From: Hyalella azteca
Taxonomy: Eukaryota; Arthropoda; Malacostraca; Amphipoda; Hyalellidae
DNA: 64,000 nt
NCBI RefSeq assembly: GCF_000764305.2
Contig: NW_025944135.1
Span: 620,001 to 684,000, forward strand
Direction of reading: 5' to 3'
The notes below the pieces were generated by a model that saw only the letters and a list, made by a program, of their open reading frames with translations, was not told the origin of the DNA and searched no databases. This document shows, one piece after another, positions 1 through 11,965 of the stretch (position 1 is its first letter; every line of letters begins with the position of its first letter). Made by a program: the position numbers and the translations under genes.

Positions 1-200
1 AACACACATAGCGTCTCTGCTCGGCACATAGCGTCTCTGCTCGTCACATAGCGTCTCTGCTCGGAACACACATAGCGTCTCTGCTCGGCACATAGCGTCT
101 CTGCTCGGAACACATATAGCGTCTCTGCTCGTCACATAGGGTCTCTGCTCGACGCCGTCAGCGTATTTGCTCTTCGCCCCGCTTTCGTCTCTGCTCATGA
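1..200. repeat. Minisatellite, GCGTCTCTGCTCG core
   Basis: About seven tandem units of 20-24 bp built on CACATAGCGTCTCTGCTCG run from the window edge and become degenerate after about 140. A related family (ACTATGCGTCTCTGCAC) recurs at about 3100-3138 and 3575-3830. The array probably continues left of the window. Confidence 0.9.
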
Positions 201-537
201 CCGCTGTGCGTTTCTACCCTTTCTCTGAGCCACTGATTGATGTGTCAGTGCAAGCATTAGAACCTTTGCAGGCATCGGGCTTCCAGATCTGGTGATCTTT
301 TGTGTTCAGCATCCGATAGTTGTTAACAGTTATTTATGTTGCATCCAAATGTGAAACCATGATTTTAAAGATAATATGAAGTTTGTATAATAGTATAAAT
401 TAGTTAAAATGTACGCAAAAATTTAATGGGAAGAAATCACATTGCCTGAAAATCTTGTTGCTTACTCGTATCTATTTATTTCAATCATAGATTGTGCTTT
501 TAATGACATTTCTTATCATTTATTAACATTCATATTC

Positions 538-608
538 AGAGTGGCTCAGTGGTCGGGTGGTTTAGCACAGCAGTATTGAAACAGTTGTGACCGGACGTTC
601 ACTACCTT
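538..608 (+). repeat. tRNA-derived SINE-like fragment (A box)
   Basis: TGGCTCAGTGG at 542-552 fits the RNA polymerase III A-box consensus TRGYNNARNNG. A degenerate B-box-like CGTTCACTACC lies about 45 bp downstream. The segment does not fold as a complete tRNA, so a decayed SINE head is the likeliest reading. Low to moderate confidence because the B box has a mismatch. Confidence 0.35.
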
Positions 609-1137
609 AGCTTCAACGGATGGCCGCCTAAGGTTGCACGCTGGCCACGAACTTATTAAAAAGCTAGTTTCAAAGAATCGATAATGAAAACACAGCTTTC
701 CAGTTCACCACTGAAGTTTCAAACGTTTATTCCAATAAGCACTTTAAAATGGGCACTCTACATTTAAGGTCACAGTAACGAGCAGCACAGACACATGGCA
801 AATAATTAATCAGCTCAGTCAGGGAGAGGGCTCACTGCAAGACAAAAAGCTTCATGCCAGATCGGCAGTTACTAGCTACCACTAGGAAGGTCAGAGCAGC
901 AACTTAACCGATCGGCTAGCAGGACACAACTGCTGTCTCATATAAAAGGAATCGCCCTCGTCACCTCTCTCTGAGACAAATCTTCCCTGAAAGGGTCGGA
1001 AGTCTAAGCTACTTAACCGGCCTCGCTAAAAAACCCATACATGTAGAATAATATATTACCTAGCTCAAACAAAATTGAAATTGGTAAAAAGGCCTAAAAA
1101 GACCGTGAACGATTCTCATTCGTTCACACAGTGATTA

Positions 1138-1192
1138 GTGTGTTCGAGACCGCAACAAGCTGTGAATGTCCTGCGATGTTAAGAATCAGCGC
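1138..1192 (+). repeat. SINE fragment shared with the right edge of the window
   Basis: About 50 bp starting GTTCGAGACCGCAA, with CTGTGAATGT and GCGATGTTAAGAATC further on, match the minus-strand element at about 63645-63695 with only a few mismatches. The first bases fit a B-box (GTTCGAGAC). Two copies in one window indicate a dispersed tRNA-derived family. Confidence 0.55.
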
Positions 1193-3087
1193 CCCTGAAA
1201 CCGCTGTTATTGTTTATATTATTATACAAGTCGCAATAAATATACCTGGTACTTTCCTCACTCAAATTTGTCAACCGCGAACAGTGCAGCTATGGGAAAT
1301 TATTCAATAAAATCCAGATCACCTGACGGGACACACTCAGAATATTTTGTTCGTTGATTAATAAGGCCGTGCAGTCGAATATCTTTTCAGGGAAACTATA
1401 ACGCGAAAAGGCAATCCTAGCGCCCGTCGATTTCGTTTCGATGGCAGCGGAGTGCCAAGTCGGACTCAAAGAATCCGGTAGATTGAATCAAAGCGCACCA
1501 ATATCTATGCTCTAAAAAAACTCTGCATTCAAACGTTAAAAATAATTACCACTTTGTAGGCCCAACAATTTCCAACTGAGCCGAATTTTTCATCTGCCGT
1601 GTATCGGCCTTTTACAAGAGTGTAAATCTGAGCCAAAAACTGGATAATTAAGAAAGATTTTATTCGCCTAAGTTAAAAGCTTTAAAAATTCAAGAAAATT
1701 CGTTGCCCGGAAACTGAAATAATATTAATTATTAATTAATTTATTAAATAGACGATTAACTTCGTCGAAAATGAGCGTCGGATTGGGTTTGCTGAATGCG
1801 TACAAAATTGTGAAATTCCTTTACGTTATTTCACTCCCATTTTCCATTTTCCCATTTTGCTCCCTTTTCATAATTCTCTCCCATATTCATATTTCACTGC
1901 CATTACCATGAAACTTTCGCATATTAATATTTCACTTTCATATTCGTATATTTCACTCAGGTCGTAACATTTTCACTTTCTGAAAGTACTGCATTAGAAC
2001 CAGATTACTGAAACGTGTAAGGGGATATTTTTTACAGAATTACATAAGAGAAAGATCATAAGATCACATAAAAATGTGATGTGAAAACTTCCAAGCGTAT
2101 CCGATAAACATATACCTTACGATGGTTTACAGACTGAGCTTCATCTTTACAGTATCAGCCTCGACGCTCATCACTGCTCAGCGCCATAAAATTCTATAAT
2201 TAACAGAGGGGATCTACATGTTACGCATAGTTGCTCTATTCCTCGTGGCTTTTACCATGAAAATCAGCAAAAAAACTATGATAAGGTAATTTTATTATTT
2301 TATTTTATCAGATTAATATGTTCGTATTGGCACTGAGCAATCAGAAAAGTTTTCCTTTTGTCCGATATGAATATAAATGGAAATATCTTGATTATGGACA
2401 AATACTTTGCATATTCTTGATATATCCATCCTTCTAGTCATGAATAATATATAAGAACATCGCATTACACTCTGACGAAAAGATTACCATGTAAATTCTT
2501 TACAAATTATAAGTTTCCAACGTCTCTTAGTGAAGCCAGCTCCCATGCCTATATCCTGTTTAAAACTTGGATCACAGAGCTGAAGGGTCACCCTTACCAA
2601 TGCAATATTCTTTGCTTTATGCCATGCTTTCAAAACGGAGTTTGAAATTCACTCACTCGTCGAATCCGTCATTGACATTCATATAACATGTTTGTAAATT
2701 GATGCTCGATTATATAATATAATATGGACCAGCGCAAAGGCTTGGCAATTTAAATGGTTCATTTGAAGTTGGGGCGATAGAACATTTAATTATCGTCGTG
2801 TCTTGACAATAATTTGCGAGCGCATTGCTATGAATTATCAATCAACTACTCCGACGAGCTGTCGGAGCTGGCATCATCACAAGCACTTGTTATTAATAAT
2901 GTCTTGAACATCAAGGTTTAATTCATCAACTATAACACAAAAAGAAGCGTAGCGAAGCAGTTTAAGAATAAACAACGAGCAGGGGACATTGCGAGATCAT
3001 TCTCGTGGTCGCAGGAAACAGAGCGTTTCTCATATTTTATTTTATTTTACATTGTTTTGTATTTATCCATTAATCAACGCTAAGCTT

Positions 3088-3138
3088 CTGTGCCATCCGC
3101 ACCACTATGCGTCTCTGCACGACTTCTCTGCCATACGC
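3088..3138. repeat. Minisatellite, ACTATGCGTCTCTGCAC family (left part)
   Basis: Short tract of the CACTATGCGTCTCTGCAC / ACTTCTCTGCCATACGCC repeat, cut off abruptly by the synthetic adapter at 3139. The same family resumes at about 3575. Confidence 0.8.
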
Positions 3139-3176
3139 CTGTCTCTTATACACATCTAGATGTGTATAAGAGACAG
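3139..3176. other. Nextera mate-pair junction adapter (assembly artefact)
   Basis: The sequence CTGTCTCTTATACACATCT (3139-3157) is directly followed by its reverse complement AGATGTGTATAAGAGACAG (3158-3176). This is exactly the Tn5 mosaic-end pair that forms the circularised junction in Nextera mate-pair libraries. It is not natural transposon sequence here: no transposase is present, and the two ends abut back to back. The flanking sequences were therefore joined in the library or during gap filling. Confidence 0.97.
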
Positions 3177-3575
3177 GCCATGGACGCTTGTCCCTTTGGC
3201 TTGCCATGGACACTAGTCCCTTTGACCTGCCATGTACGCTAGTCCCTTAGGCCTGCCATGGACGCTAGTCCCTTTGGCTTGCCTTGGACACTAGTCCCTT
3301 TAGCCTGCCATGGACGCTAGTGTCTTTGACCTGCCACGGACGCTAGTCCCTTTGACCTGCCATGTACGCTAGTCCCTTAGGCCTGCCATGGACGCTAGTC
3401 TCTTTGGCTTGCGATGGACACTAGTCCATTTAGCCTGCCATGGACGCTAGTCCCTTAGACCTGCCATGGACGCTTGTCCCTTAGGCTTGCCATGGACACT
3501 AGTCCCTTTGACCTGCCATGTACGCTAGTCCCTTAGGCCTGCCATGGACGCTAGTCCCTTTGGCTTGCCATGGAC
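3177..3575. repeat. 26-bp minisatellite (CCATGGACGCTAGTCCC family), copy 1
   Basis: About 15 units of roughly 26 bp (CCATGGACGCTAGTCC followed by CTTTGGCCTG or a variant). The same family forms the larger array at 11047-11965. The left border is the synthetic adapter. The right border switches abruptly into the GCGTCTCTGC family, so placement of this block is doubtful. Confidence 0.9.
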
Positions 3576-3830
3576 ACTACTGCCATCAGCCCCACTATGC
3601 GTCTCTGAACTACTTCTCTGCCATACGCCCCACTATGCGTCTCTGCACTACTTCTCTGCCATCAGCCCCACTATAGCGTCTCTGCACTACTTCTCTGCCA
3701 TCCCCCACATTATGCGTCTCTGCACCACTTCTCTGCCATCCGCCACACTATATATGCGTCTCTGCACTACGTCAAGCGTCTCTCTTCTTGGCACATAGCG
3801 TCTCAGTTCGACGCAGAGACGCTATGAATT
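3575..3830. repeat. Minisatellite, ACTATGCGTCTCTGCAC family (right part)
   Basis: Irregular units of about 40 bp containing CACTATGCGTCTCTGCAC and ACTTCTCTGCCATCAGCC. Related to the array at the left window edge. A short open frame across it (from 3544) is only repeat translation. Confidence 0.85.
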
Positions 3831-5064
3831 GTTTCAAGTAACGAGGCATGAAATTTGAAACATTGAAAATCTTCAGTTAAGTTTATCAGTATAACATACG
3901 AATATTTAAGCTTGTCATGAACAAACGGTACAGCAAATTTTGTAAGCATCTCTGTCCGTCAAATAAATTATATTTTCATTTATGGACATCATAATTATAT
4001 TCTTGTTCAACGCGCAAGTTATGTGGTCATCGTCGTGCGTCATATTTACGGCGTTCATCCTCAATAAGTTTGCACAAGATAAATAATGCGGGTTCAGGCT
4101 CGCTGTCACGATCAAGTATTGTTGCAAAAAAAAAAAACACAATATTCTGAAAGGGTTCTGATTTTTAGAGTCCACGTTTTAACTCGAAATTAGCCGTTGA
4201 AAATTGCAGGGAAAAAATGTTGTTTGACCTTTAATTAGTTATCGGACGGGGTGCTGGGAAGATTTATTCCTATAAAATTTGTGCACTTGCTTCCTCAATT
4301 GGTAAGGACGATTATTTTTTATTGAATGACGTCCTCCCACGCTGCGGTTTCCCTGCATCGTCTCTATTGAAATTTCTTTGTCTCAGACTCGGCAATTGCT
4401 GGGGTTGTCGCTCATTTAAGGTTTTAATCTGTTGACCTGGGCTTAATCCAGCTTATATTGAACAGTTGCTATTTTATTAACTCATATGAGTCAATGATAT
4501 AAAAATTTCACGAATGGATTTGAAGTCTCCCACCAGTTTAGCAGTCTTTAGGGAGTATTATGTCCCGCGATTTGTAAAAAATAGGTACTATATAAGTACT
4601 TGGTGATTTTCAAACACTTGGCTTGTATGCATGAGATAAATACGTGTATAGAAGAAATCATGCATGTATGGTTGTTTTCAATAGAAAACCGTACAAGATT
4701 TCATGTCTGATTTACCTTCTTTGCAAATTCACTCTACACTACAGCGCGATATCCCCACTATATAGTAAGGCATTCTCTATCCTACCAAACCGCATGTTAC
4801 GAAATGTCAATGTCAAGGAAAATGACGTCAAGCTCCATCGAGATTTTTATTCATGTCAGCCGCTGGTACAAGGACGTCCCAAGCTCGCCTAGCGCGTAAA
4901 TTAGCGGCTCTATGTCCGCTTTAGGTTCCGGTTGCCGGAGCGAAATAAGCGCCGAAAGAGAATCTTGTAAAATACCTGTCAAGCTAGGGGCGATCGTGGG
5001 GCGCGCGTATTTGGTACCTGATGCGTTCGGGACAGACACGGCCGAATCTGAAAAATGCGTTAAA
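3831..5064. other. Gene-free stretch with a GC-rich patch
   Basis: Mostly unique AT-rich sequence. From about 4850 the base composition turns GC-rich. On the minus strand a frame at 4851-5117 stays open and reads like ordinary protein (for example RQPEPKADIEPLIYALGELG), preceded by a pyrimidine-rich tract ending TTTTTCAG. I do not recognise the family. A decayed transposon ORF or a lone exon are both possible. Confidence 0.3.
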
Positions 5065-5119
5065 AAATGCCCCCTCCCTTCCCTCCTTATACTGATGGGG
5101 AAGAAGGGAGGGGGCATTT
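5065..5119. repeat. Perfect 16-bp inverted repeat (hairpin)
   Basis: AAATGCCCCCTCCCTT (5065-5080) pairs perfectly with AAGGGAGGGGGCATTT (5104-5119) across a 23-nt loop. It borders the GC-rich patch and may be the end of a foldback element. Confidence 0.8.
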
Positions 5120-8100
5120 GAATCTATGTACGCTATATATATGCAACCTAGTACTACTCTCTTAGTTTTAAGATAAGAGCAAAACATATAAGCTCAATTT
5201 TTATGCATAGACACAGGTTTCAACTAGTAACCATTTTGAGATCACGTTTTTCCAAAAAAGGGAAAATCGTTTTCCAAAAAAATAACCTCCAATCGCTACA
5301 AGAATATAAATTATTCGAGGTAATATTTCTGTATCATGGCATGTACTTAATATTTTTTTATCATGGCATGTAACTCTCGTCACCCTAAATATCAATCGAG
5401 CAAACTGTTCTGCAAGGGCCTCAAAATTCTGCGTCCAGCGATGACAGAAAGAAGTGATCTAAAACTCGTCTAAATTCACGTTGAAAGTAAAGTTCATTTT
5501 GACGTTGCTGCTTATGATGGCCATTCCCAGAATCAATCCGTTGAAAATTTACAATTAAAATAAAAAAATGCTTGATAATGATGCTTGACTCATGTACCTG
5601 ACTCCGGTAAATAACCAAATGATACTACATAGTACACCACAAAGTAACTGAATCCATCCGCGGAACAAACTTACTTACCAAGAGGCCTTGCAGTCTACAA
5701 CGCGTTAAACTTGTTATTCATGCAGTGCCGACAGCCAGAGCCTGGCCTAATCATAAAAATCCAATCAATTCTTCTAAATGCACAAACTTCAATTCCACAA
5801 TTTGATCCGCTTTTGCCGAGTTGAAATGAAGATAAGAACCTAAGGCATACGAGCATAAGCCGCTCATATGACAACTGATGCAAAGCATATGCCGCTGAAA
5901 CCTTCTACGCTGTCGATTGCTGAAATTTTGCATCGTCACATTGCTGTGTTCTCAAAGAAGCGATGTGAAAGTTACATTATCAAACTAAATATTGAAAATG
6001 CTTGAAGTTGATGTATAAATTAACAAAATTTCCGTCATAACTGAATTTTTTCCAGCCATACACGTCTTAGTATAAGGAATACAACATAATATAATGAAAA
6101 AGCGCGTGTACATGAACAAAATTATGTTACTCCAGTAACTGATGGCAACAGCTATGCCGTTTAATTGACCGCCAGTTCGCCATTTTTCAAGCCGTCGATT
6201 CAATCAAATCTAAAGACTGTCATAAGCATGGCAAAAAATAAACTCAGCGATTAATTGATGGTGCGAAAACTCTGTATGGATTATTTTCATGTAGCTAATT
6301 TTGTTTCTACATATTTAATGAAGTGTTTTTCCATGAGTATTTTGTTCGTATATTTTGTGACCTGTGTTAATCAAATATGCTTATTTGGGACACTTATCCT
6401 TTGTAATGACTTTCAAGGATAATCGTTTTAGAGGTCTCCCTTTTTTTGTTTATTTTTCATTAGATTTTATATTTAGCTAAAATTGTAAGTGTTTGTAATT
6501 CAGTCGTTCTCACTGTATATATATATTTATAATGCATCATTTTGCAGCTGCAGGCTGGGCGTCTCCATGTCCGCTATCCCTGATGCTATAACTCCGCTTA
6601 CTTCGTTCCTAATTCAAGGAGGTAGAGACGCTCGAACCTTTCTGCTACTTTTCATTTTGATCGTTCGAAAGCAGTTGCAGTGTTGTACGAAATCATCGAA
6701 ACAACTGAAATTCCGAAATTTAAATTTCATAACTCTTAATATCAATTTAAATTAATACAATTCGCACAGGAAACAACGTTTTCCATGCATCGCTGCTGAT
6801 TCATCAGAATGAACATCGTTATTAATTGTAATTATATTCTCAGTTACCTCGTCCGTCTGTAAAGCATTTTACAGGGACATTTTCTCCCGGTACCTGAACT
6901 TTTCAGGTCTCCTCTCTATATGACGTTTATGAGTTATAAAAATTTAAATCTTGTAGATAGGTTCAAGATCTTTATTCGAAACTAAACAATAGAAGATGAA
7001 CTTCTAAGGTCTACATAAGGAATTTAAAAGCAAAGAAAACGCCAAGAAAATTCACCATATCGATATTGAAAACGTTTCGGAGTCCAGCTCCATCATCAGT
7101 TCGACTAAACTAAAAATGAATAAAATCACTTTAAAAGTCAAAATTCAAAGACAGACATAAAACCTAAACAGGACCTAACATTATATCGAAATAAACAGGA
7201 CTAGTTATGAACAACTTAGTCCTAGGGGTACGACAAGAATATAAAATCCTAGCGATTTACTATTTCCAGTTTTCTTTGCTTTTAAATTCCTTGTGAACTT
7301 GCGATATAAGCAGACTAATGATATAAGTACTTATATAAGGTCTACATGTTTCAAGACAGTATTGGCTACCAAACGTCCGTGATATATTCGAGCGCTCGAA
7401 ATGGGGGGTCTTTTGACTTTTTTGCTCCTACTTCGACAAAAACTCAAAATATTGCCCATATATTAAGAAAATAAACATTATCTTATACATGAATGAATTA
7501 CCAAAATGATAATGGACGAAAACCTCGATGTAAAAAAATTCTTTTCACAAGACCGACTTTCTGACTTAAAATAATCATTTTAAATTTCTGATCCTCATCA
7601 TGATAAATGTCAATACAAAGTAATTGCTACACTAGAAAATAATTCATAACTATTTGTGTTCTCAATTAAATGTTTATAGTTTTCCATTTTTACGATTTTG
7701 CTCGCGAATATTCGACATTAAGTCTTTATGAAAATAAACACGTCAACTTTATTCAGCACGCGTTCATCAAATAGTCTCACAGTGACTGATTGATATCAAT
7801 GTGAAATGAAACAGTTATTGCAGTGCACTGACGATTATATCACAGAAACCTTGAAATCAAACTAAATATTTTTGGCAAAATTTTTTTGCAGAGGTTCCAT
7901 CAGATCTTATCCCAATTAAAGTAAGAACGTAAGGTAGGGGCATCTAGAGTTTCTAAAACACATCATGGGAATTTCATAACTGACTATTAAAAATATTAAA
8001 ATTCCCATTAATAAATGTAATTTGTGTCTTCACGGGTTTTCTCAAGCTTGCATTTGAACATTTGAGAAACGTTTACTTTTCATTTCAGAAATTCAGCTGA

Positions 8101-9546
8101 GATGTGGCTGTAGTTATTTAGGCGATCGTTGCATCAAAAACAGACTCATTCCTCCAGAGGGATTCCATTCCTCATCTGTAAAGGTTCTGGAGGAGAAACT
8201 CGTCTATTGTTCGCCAGACCATCCAATATTTTGCCAATGAGCTAACCGCTCCCACGAGTAATCGAATGTTTTAAAGATTTAACAGAAGCTCACGTGAGGA
8301 TATCGAGCTTGTACAAGATGTTTTAATAGAAACGCGATATATTGGAGCCTTTATAAAAGGCGAACGAAGCCTAAAAGGTGTTTGTAGTTCATCCAAATTA
8401 AGCTGTCTCTGAAATAAATGAATAACTTACCATAACCGTAAGATGGTAAAAGAAACTGTGAAATACTAACAAAAAAATCAAGGAATTTACAGGGAAATTT
8501 ATTAATAGCAATTCGTGAAAATATAATACAGAAGAACCACAGGGGAAAAACTGCTATTATACATAGAAAGCAAAGATAATTGAAACAAAAATTGAAGTAG
8601 ATTTGGAGACCTAGAGTTGAAATCATTTGAAATAATTGATAGAAAATAATTTGTTTATATTATAATTTATCTTTTATCTTTATAAATTATAATGTAAAGA
8701 AATTATTTATAAATTATTTCACAGCAAAAGAAACAGATATAACGGCAGTAGCCTGAATGACGGTAGAAAAAATTGAAACCTGATAAAAGTGGTAGTATTT
8801 GGCTTACAATTGCGGATGATATTGATACGGATGCATCGTTATGAAGTGTCATACGGATCGTATGACACCCAAAGTTACCCAAAGGGTAAAGTAATTATTT
8901 AAATGCTTAGGGCTTGGGCTAGTTTATCACCGTCCCAGCTCATAGAACACTTATTTAATAAGCCTATCAAGAAAATTTTATGCAGAGTATTCATAATAAA
9001 CTATATTACATTCTTCTGCACAACATTTATCAATTCTAAATATTTTCCAATTCTAAATAAACACATTTCATTTATCAATTCTAAATAAACACCAACCCTG
9101 AAAAATGAAAATCTTACCAGGAGCAAAAAAATTAGAGTGCTTGGCATCGCCCCAATACTGATTATTTGTTTTATTATTTGTGCAAACGATGAACGCCCTC
9201 GAACTGCAACAATTGATGGTGACGCATCAATAAAACAGGATCACTCACTTAACTAAGTGAGTCAACAGCTTGTTCCCAGGGTGATTGCCATTTTGTAACC
9301 CATGAGAAGGCAAGAGAGTACAAAATATGTGTTCATTTTTATGCACCAGCCATTGGCACATCCAATTAGGCAATCATGAGCCGCTTATTTATTTGAGTAT
9401 AGGTAAGACACGCTCTTTGTTTGAGGTCTGACGCCTTCACCGTTGCAATAGCAGAGTTTTTGTTCCGCTAGATTGATAAAGAAACAACGTCTCGGTGCTG
9501 CTGCCGTCAGACCTTTGGATGAGAGACTGTACAAATGTACATGGAA
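5120..9546. other. Gene-free AT-rich stretch
   Basis: No supportable exon. Short open frames are AT-rich and low complexity. It contains one inverted-repeat element at 7017-7292. Confidence 0.55.
7017..7292. mobile_element. Inverted-repeat element, about 276 bp
   Basis: AAGGAATTTAAAAGCAAAGA (extending to 7040) is matched by a perfect 24-bp reverse complement at 7269-7292. The interior read on the minus strand has GATGATGGAGCTGGACTCCG followed by AAACGTTTT, a motif style common in retroelement 3' ends. No coding capacity. A direct repeat TAAGGTCTACAT lies near both sides (about 7005-7016 and 7336-7347). Could be a MITE or a decayed foldback retroelement. Confidence 0.5.
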
Positions 9547-9845
9547 ACAAATAATAACCATGGCTGACTTCAAGACGATACAAATAATGATCATGGCTGA
9601 CTTCAAGACGATACAAATAATATCCATGGCTGACTTCAAGACGATACAAATAATATCCATGGCTGACTTCAAGACGATACAAATAATATCCATGGCTGAC
9701 TTCACGACGATGCAAATAATGAACATGGCTGACTTCAAGACGATACAAATAAAGACGATGCAAATAATATTCATGGCTGACTTCAAGACGATGCAAATAA
9801 TGAACATGGCTGACTTCAAGACGATGCAAATTATGACCATGCATT
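9547..9845. repeat. 33-bp minisatellite
   Basis: Nine or so units of CATGGCTGACTTCAAGACGA plus TACAAATAATATC, period 33 bp with one short unit. Because 33 is a multiple of 3 and the unit lacks stops in several frames, it creates spurious open frames on both strands (125, 135 and 164 codons). No homologous protein is recognised. Confidence 0.92.
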
Positions 9846-11046
9846 GTTGACTACGAGGCAGGCGCTGAAGGAAAGTCACATTCTAATGAGAATTTTATTA
9901 GGTATTTTAGAATGAATGTCTACTATATATTTAACGTATATCAAAGCTTGTTGTCATGCAAGTTTTCAGTATCGGCGCCCAATTCAGGAGGTGTGATTCA
10001 AATCTGTGTACTCAGTCGTATGATATTTGAAGTGAAAGTGTGTTAAAAAATCATGAATGGGGATCGTTAATTTTGTTGAATAAATTTTACAATTTTTCCC
10101 AACAATGGTACCAATAGCGATACGTACCGTAACTTTTAGGTCTGTTACTTATAGTCTGTTACTTATAGATGAGGCAAACGATGAATAACTAACACGAGTC
10201 GATTTAACCTGAGAACCTTTTAACCTGGATTTAACGGGCCGATGTAACCTGGATTTAATCTTTGTTATTGTTTTTTTTTTCACGATAAATTTCAATGATT
10301 TCTACTTGGTAGAAGTGATCGCTGCGAGAGGAAAAAGCTTCTACGTAAACCTCTGAGGGGGGTGGGAGGCTATGCTCTCTCTTCTACCAGGCTGTGTACC
10401 AGAGTCAATATTTGCTTAGGCTCGGCAGGACAGTCGCTCGTAAATACTGCATTATTTACGTGATCTTGCAGTGCGCATTCTTATTTGCCTTATCTGCATA
10501 TTTTATTGACCCATTTCATTAGTTTAAGTGAAAAAATGAATAGTTCCACGAAGCAATATATTTAAGCAGAAAATATATAATATAACACGTTGAGTTCAGC
10601 ACGACCCAAAGAGTTACAGGATCTTTTTTTTTTTTTGACAAATTTCGCAATGTATTTTTTTCAGTTGCGTCTGTCGATGAAAATTTCTGATGGCCGGACT
10701 ACCTCAGTAAATTTAAAAATCACGGAATAAAGGAAAATTTAGTTTTTCCATCGGAACCTACAAATTTACTAGTATATTTTGAATTATTGGCCTTTTTATT
10801 CGCGGACTTGGCCGTTTTTATGCCATCAGGCAGCGCTGGTGGCTCGTGCAGCAATCGTTTGTTAATGTTTGACATAAGAATGTTCCTAATAATTTTTCCT
10901 ATCAATTGAGATGGTATTTTTAGCGTAACTTTACTACATTGAAAGTTAATTTTATACAGCCCTATTATAATTCGGGTAGTTGATGCGTTAGTTTGAATAT
11001 ACAGATAATTAATTGATCATTTGTACGGAAAGAAGTAATGAATTTC
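9846..11046. other. Gene-free AT-rich stretch
   Basis: Nothing recognisable apart from homopolymer T tracts and AT-rich sequence. Confidence 0.5.
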
Positions 11047-11965
11047 CATCTACGGCCTGCCATTGTCGCTAGTCCATTTGACCTGCAATGGACGCTAGTC
11101 CATTTGGCCTGCCATGGAGGCTGTCCCTATGGCCTGCAATGGACGCTAGTCCATTTGGCCTGCCATGGACGCTGTCCCTATGGCCTGCCATGGACGCTAG
11201 TCCATTTGGCCTGCCATGGACACTAGTCCATTTGGCCTGCCATGGACGCTAGTCCCATAGGCCTGCCATGGACGCTAGTCCCTTTGGCTTGCCATGGACA
11301 CTAGTCCCTTTAGCCTGCCATTGACGCTAGTCCCTTTGGCTTGCCATGGACACTAGTCCCTTTAGCCTGCCATGTACGCTAGTCCCTTTAGCCTGCCATG
11401 GACGCTAGTCCCTTTGGCTTACCATGGACACTAGTCTCTTTGGCTTGCCATGGACACTAGTCCATTTAGCCTGCCATGGACGCTAGTCCCTTAGACCTGC
11501 CATGGACGCTTGTCCCTTAGGCTTGCCATGGACACTAGTCACTTTGACCTGCCATGGAAACTAGTCCCTTTGACCTGCCATGTACGCTAGTCCCTTAGGC
11601 CTGCCATGGACGCTAGTCCCTTTGGCTTGCCATGGACACTAGTCCCTTTAGCCTGCCATGGACGCTAGTCTCTTTGACCTGCCACGGACGCTAGTCCCTT
11701 TGACCTGCCACGGATGCTAGTCCCTTTGGCCTGCCATGGACGCTAGTCCCTCTGGCCTGCCATGGGCGCTAGTTCCTTTGACCTGCCATGGACGCTAGTC
11801 CCTCTGGCTTGCCATGGACGCTAGTCCCTTTGACCTGCCATGGACGCTGTCCCTTTGACCTGCCATGGATGCTAGTTCCTTTGACCTGCCATGGACTCTA
11901 TCCCTTTGGCCTGCCATGGACGCTGTCCCTTTGGCCTGCCATGGACGCTGTCCCTTTGGCCTTTG
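11047..11965. repeat. 26-bp minisatellite, copy 2 (large array)
   Basis: About 35 units of CCATGGACGCTAGTCC plus CTTTGGCCTG-type endings, mostly 26 bp with some 24-bp variants (GGACGCTGTCCC). Same family as 3177-3575. Open frames through it are repeat translation. Confidence 0.93.

Larger units (their letters stand above)
200..3090. other. Gene-free AT-rich stretch
   Basis: No exon with supported splice sites or recognisable protein was seen. Apart from two short tRNA-derived SINE-like fragments (listed separately), it is unique AT-rich sequence. Confidence 0.6.

Noticed and set aside
3139..3176. Natural Tn5-type transposon end
   Set aside because: Two mosaic ends abut back to back with nothing between them and no transposase nearby; this is the synthetic library junction.
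1..3830. CRISPR-like array
   Set aside because: Repeats are contiguous without unique spacers, in a eukaryotic context.
9385..9879. Open frames of 125-164 codons on both strands
   Set aside because: Generated by the 33-bp repeat, which lacks stops in several frames; no signal peptide, splice context or known protein.
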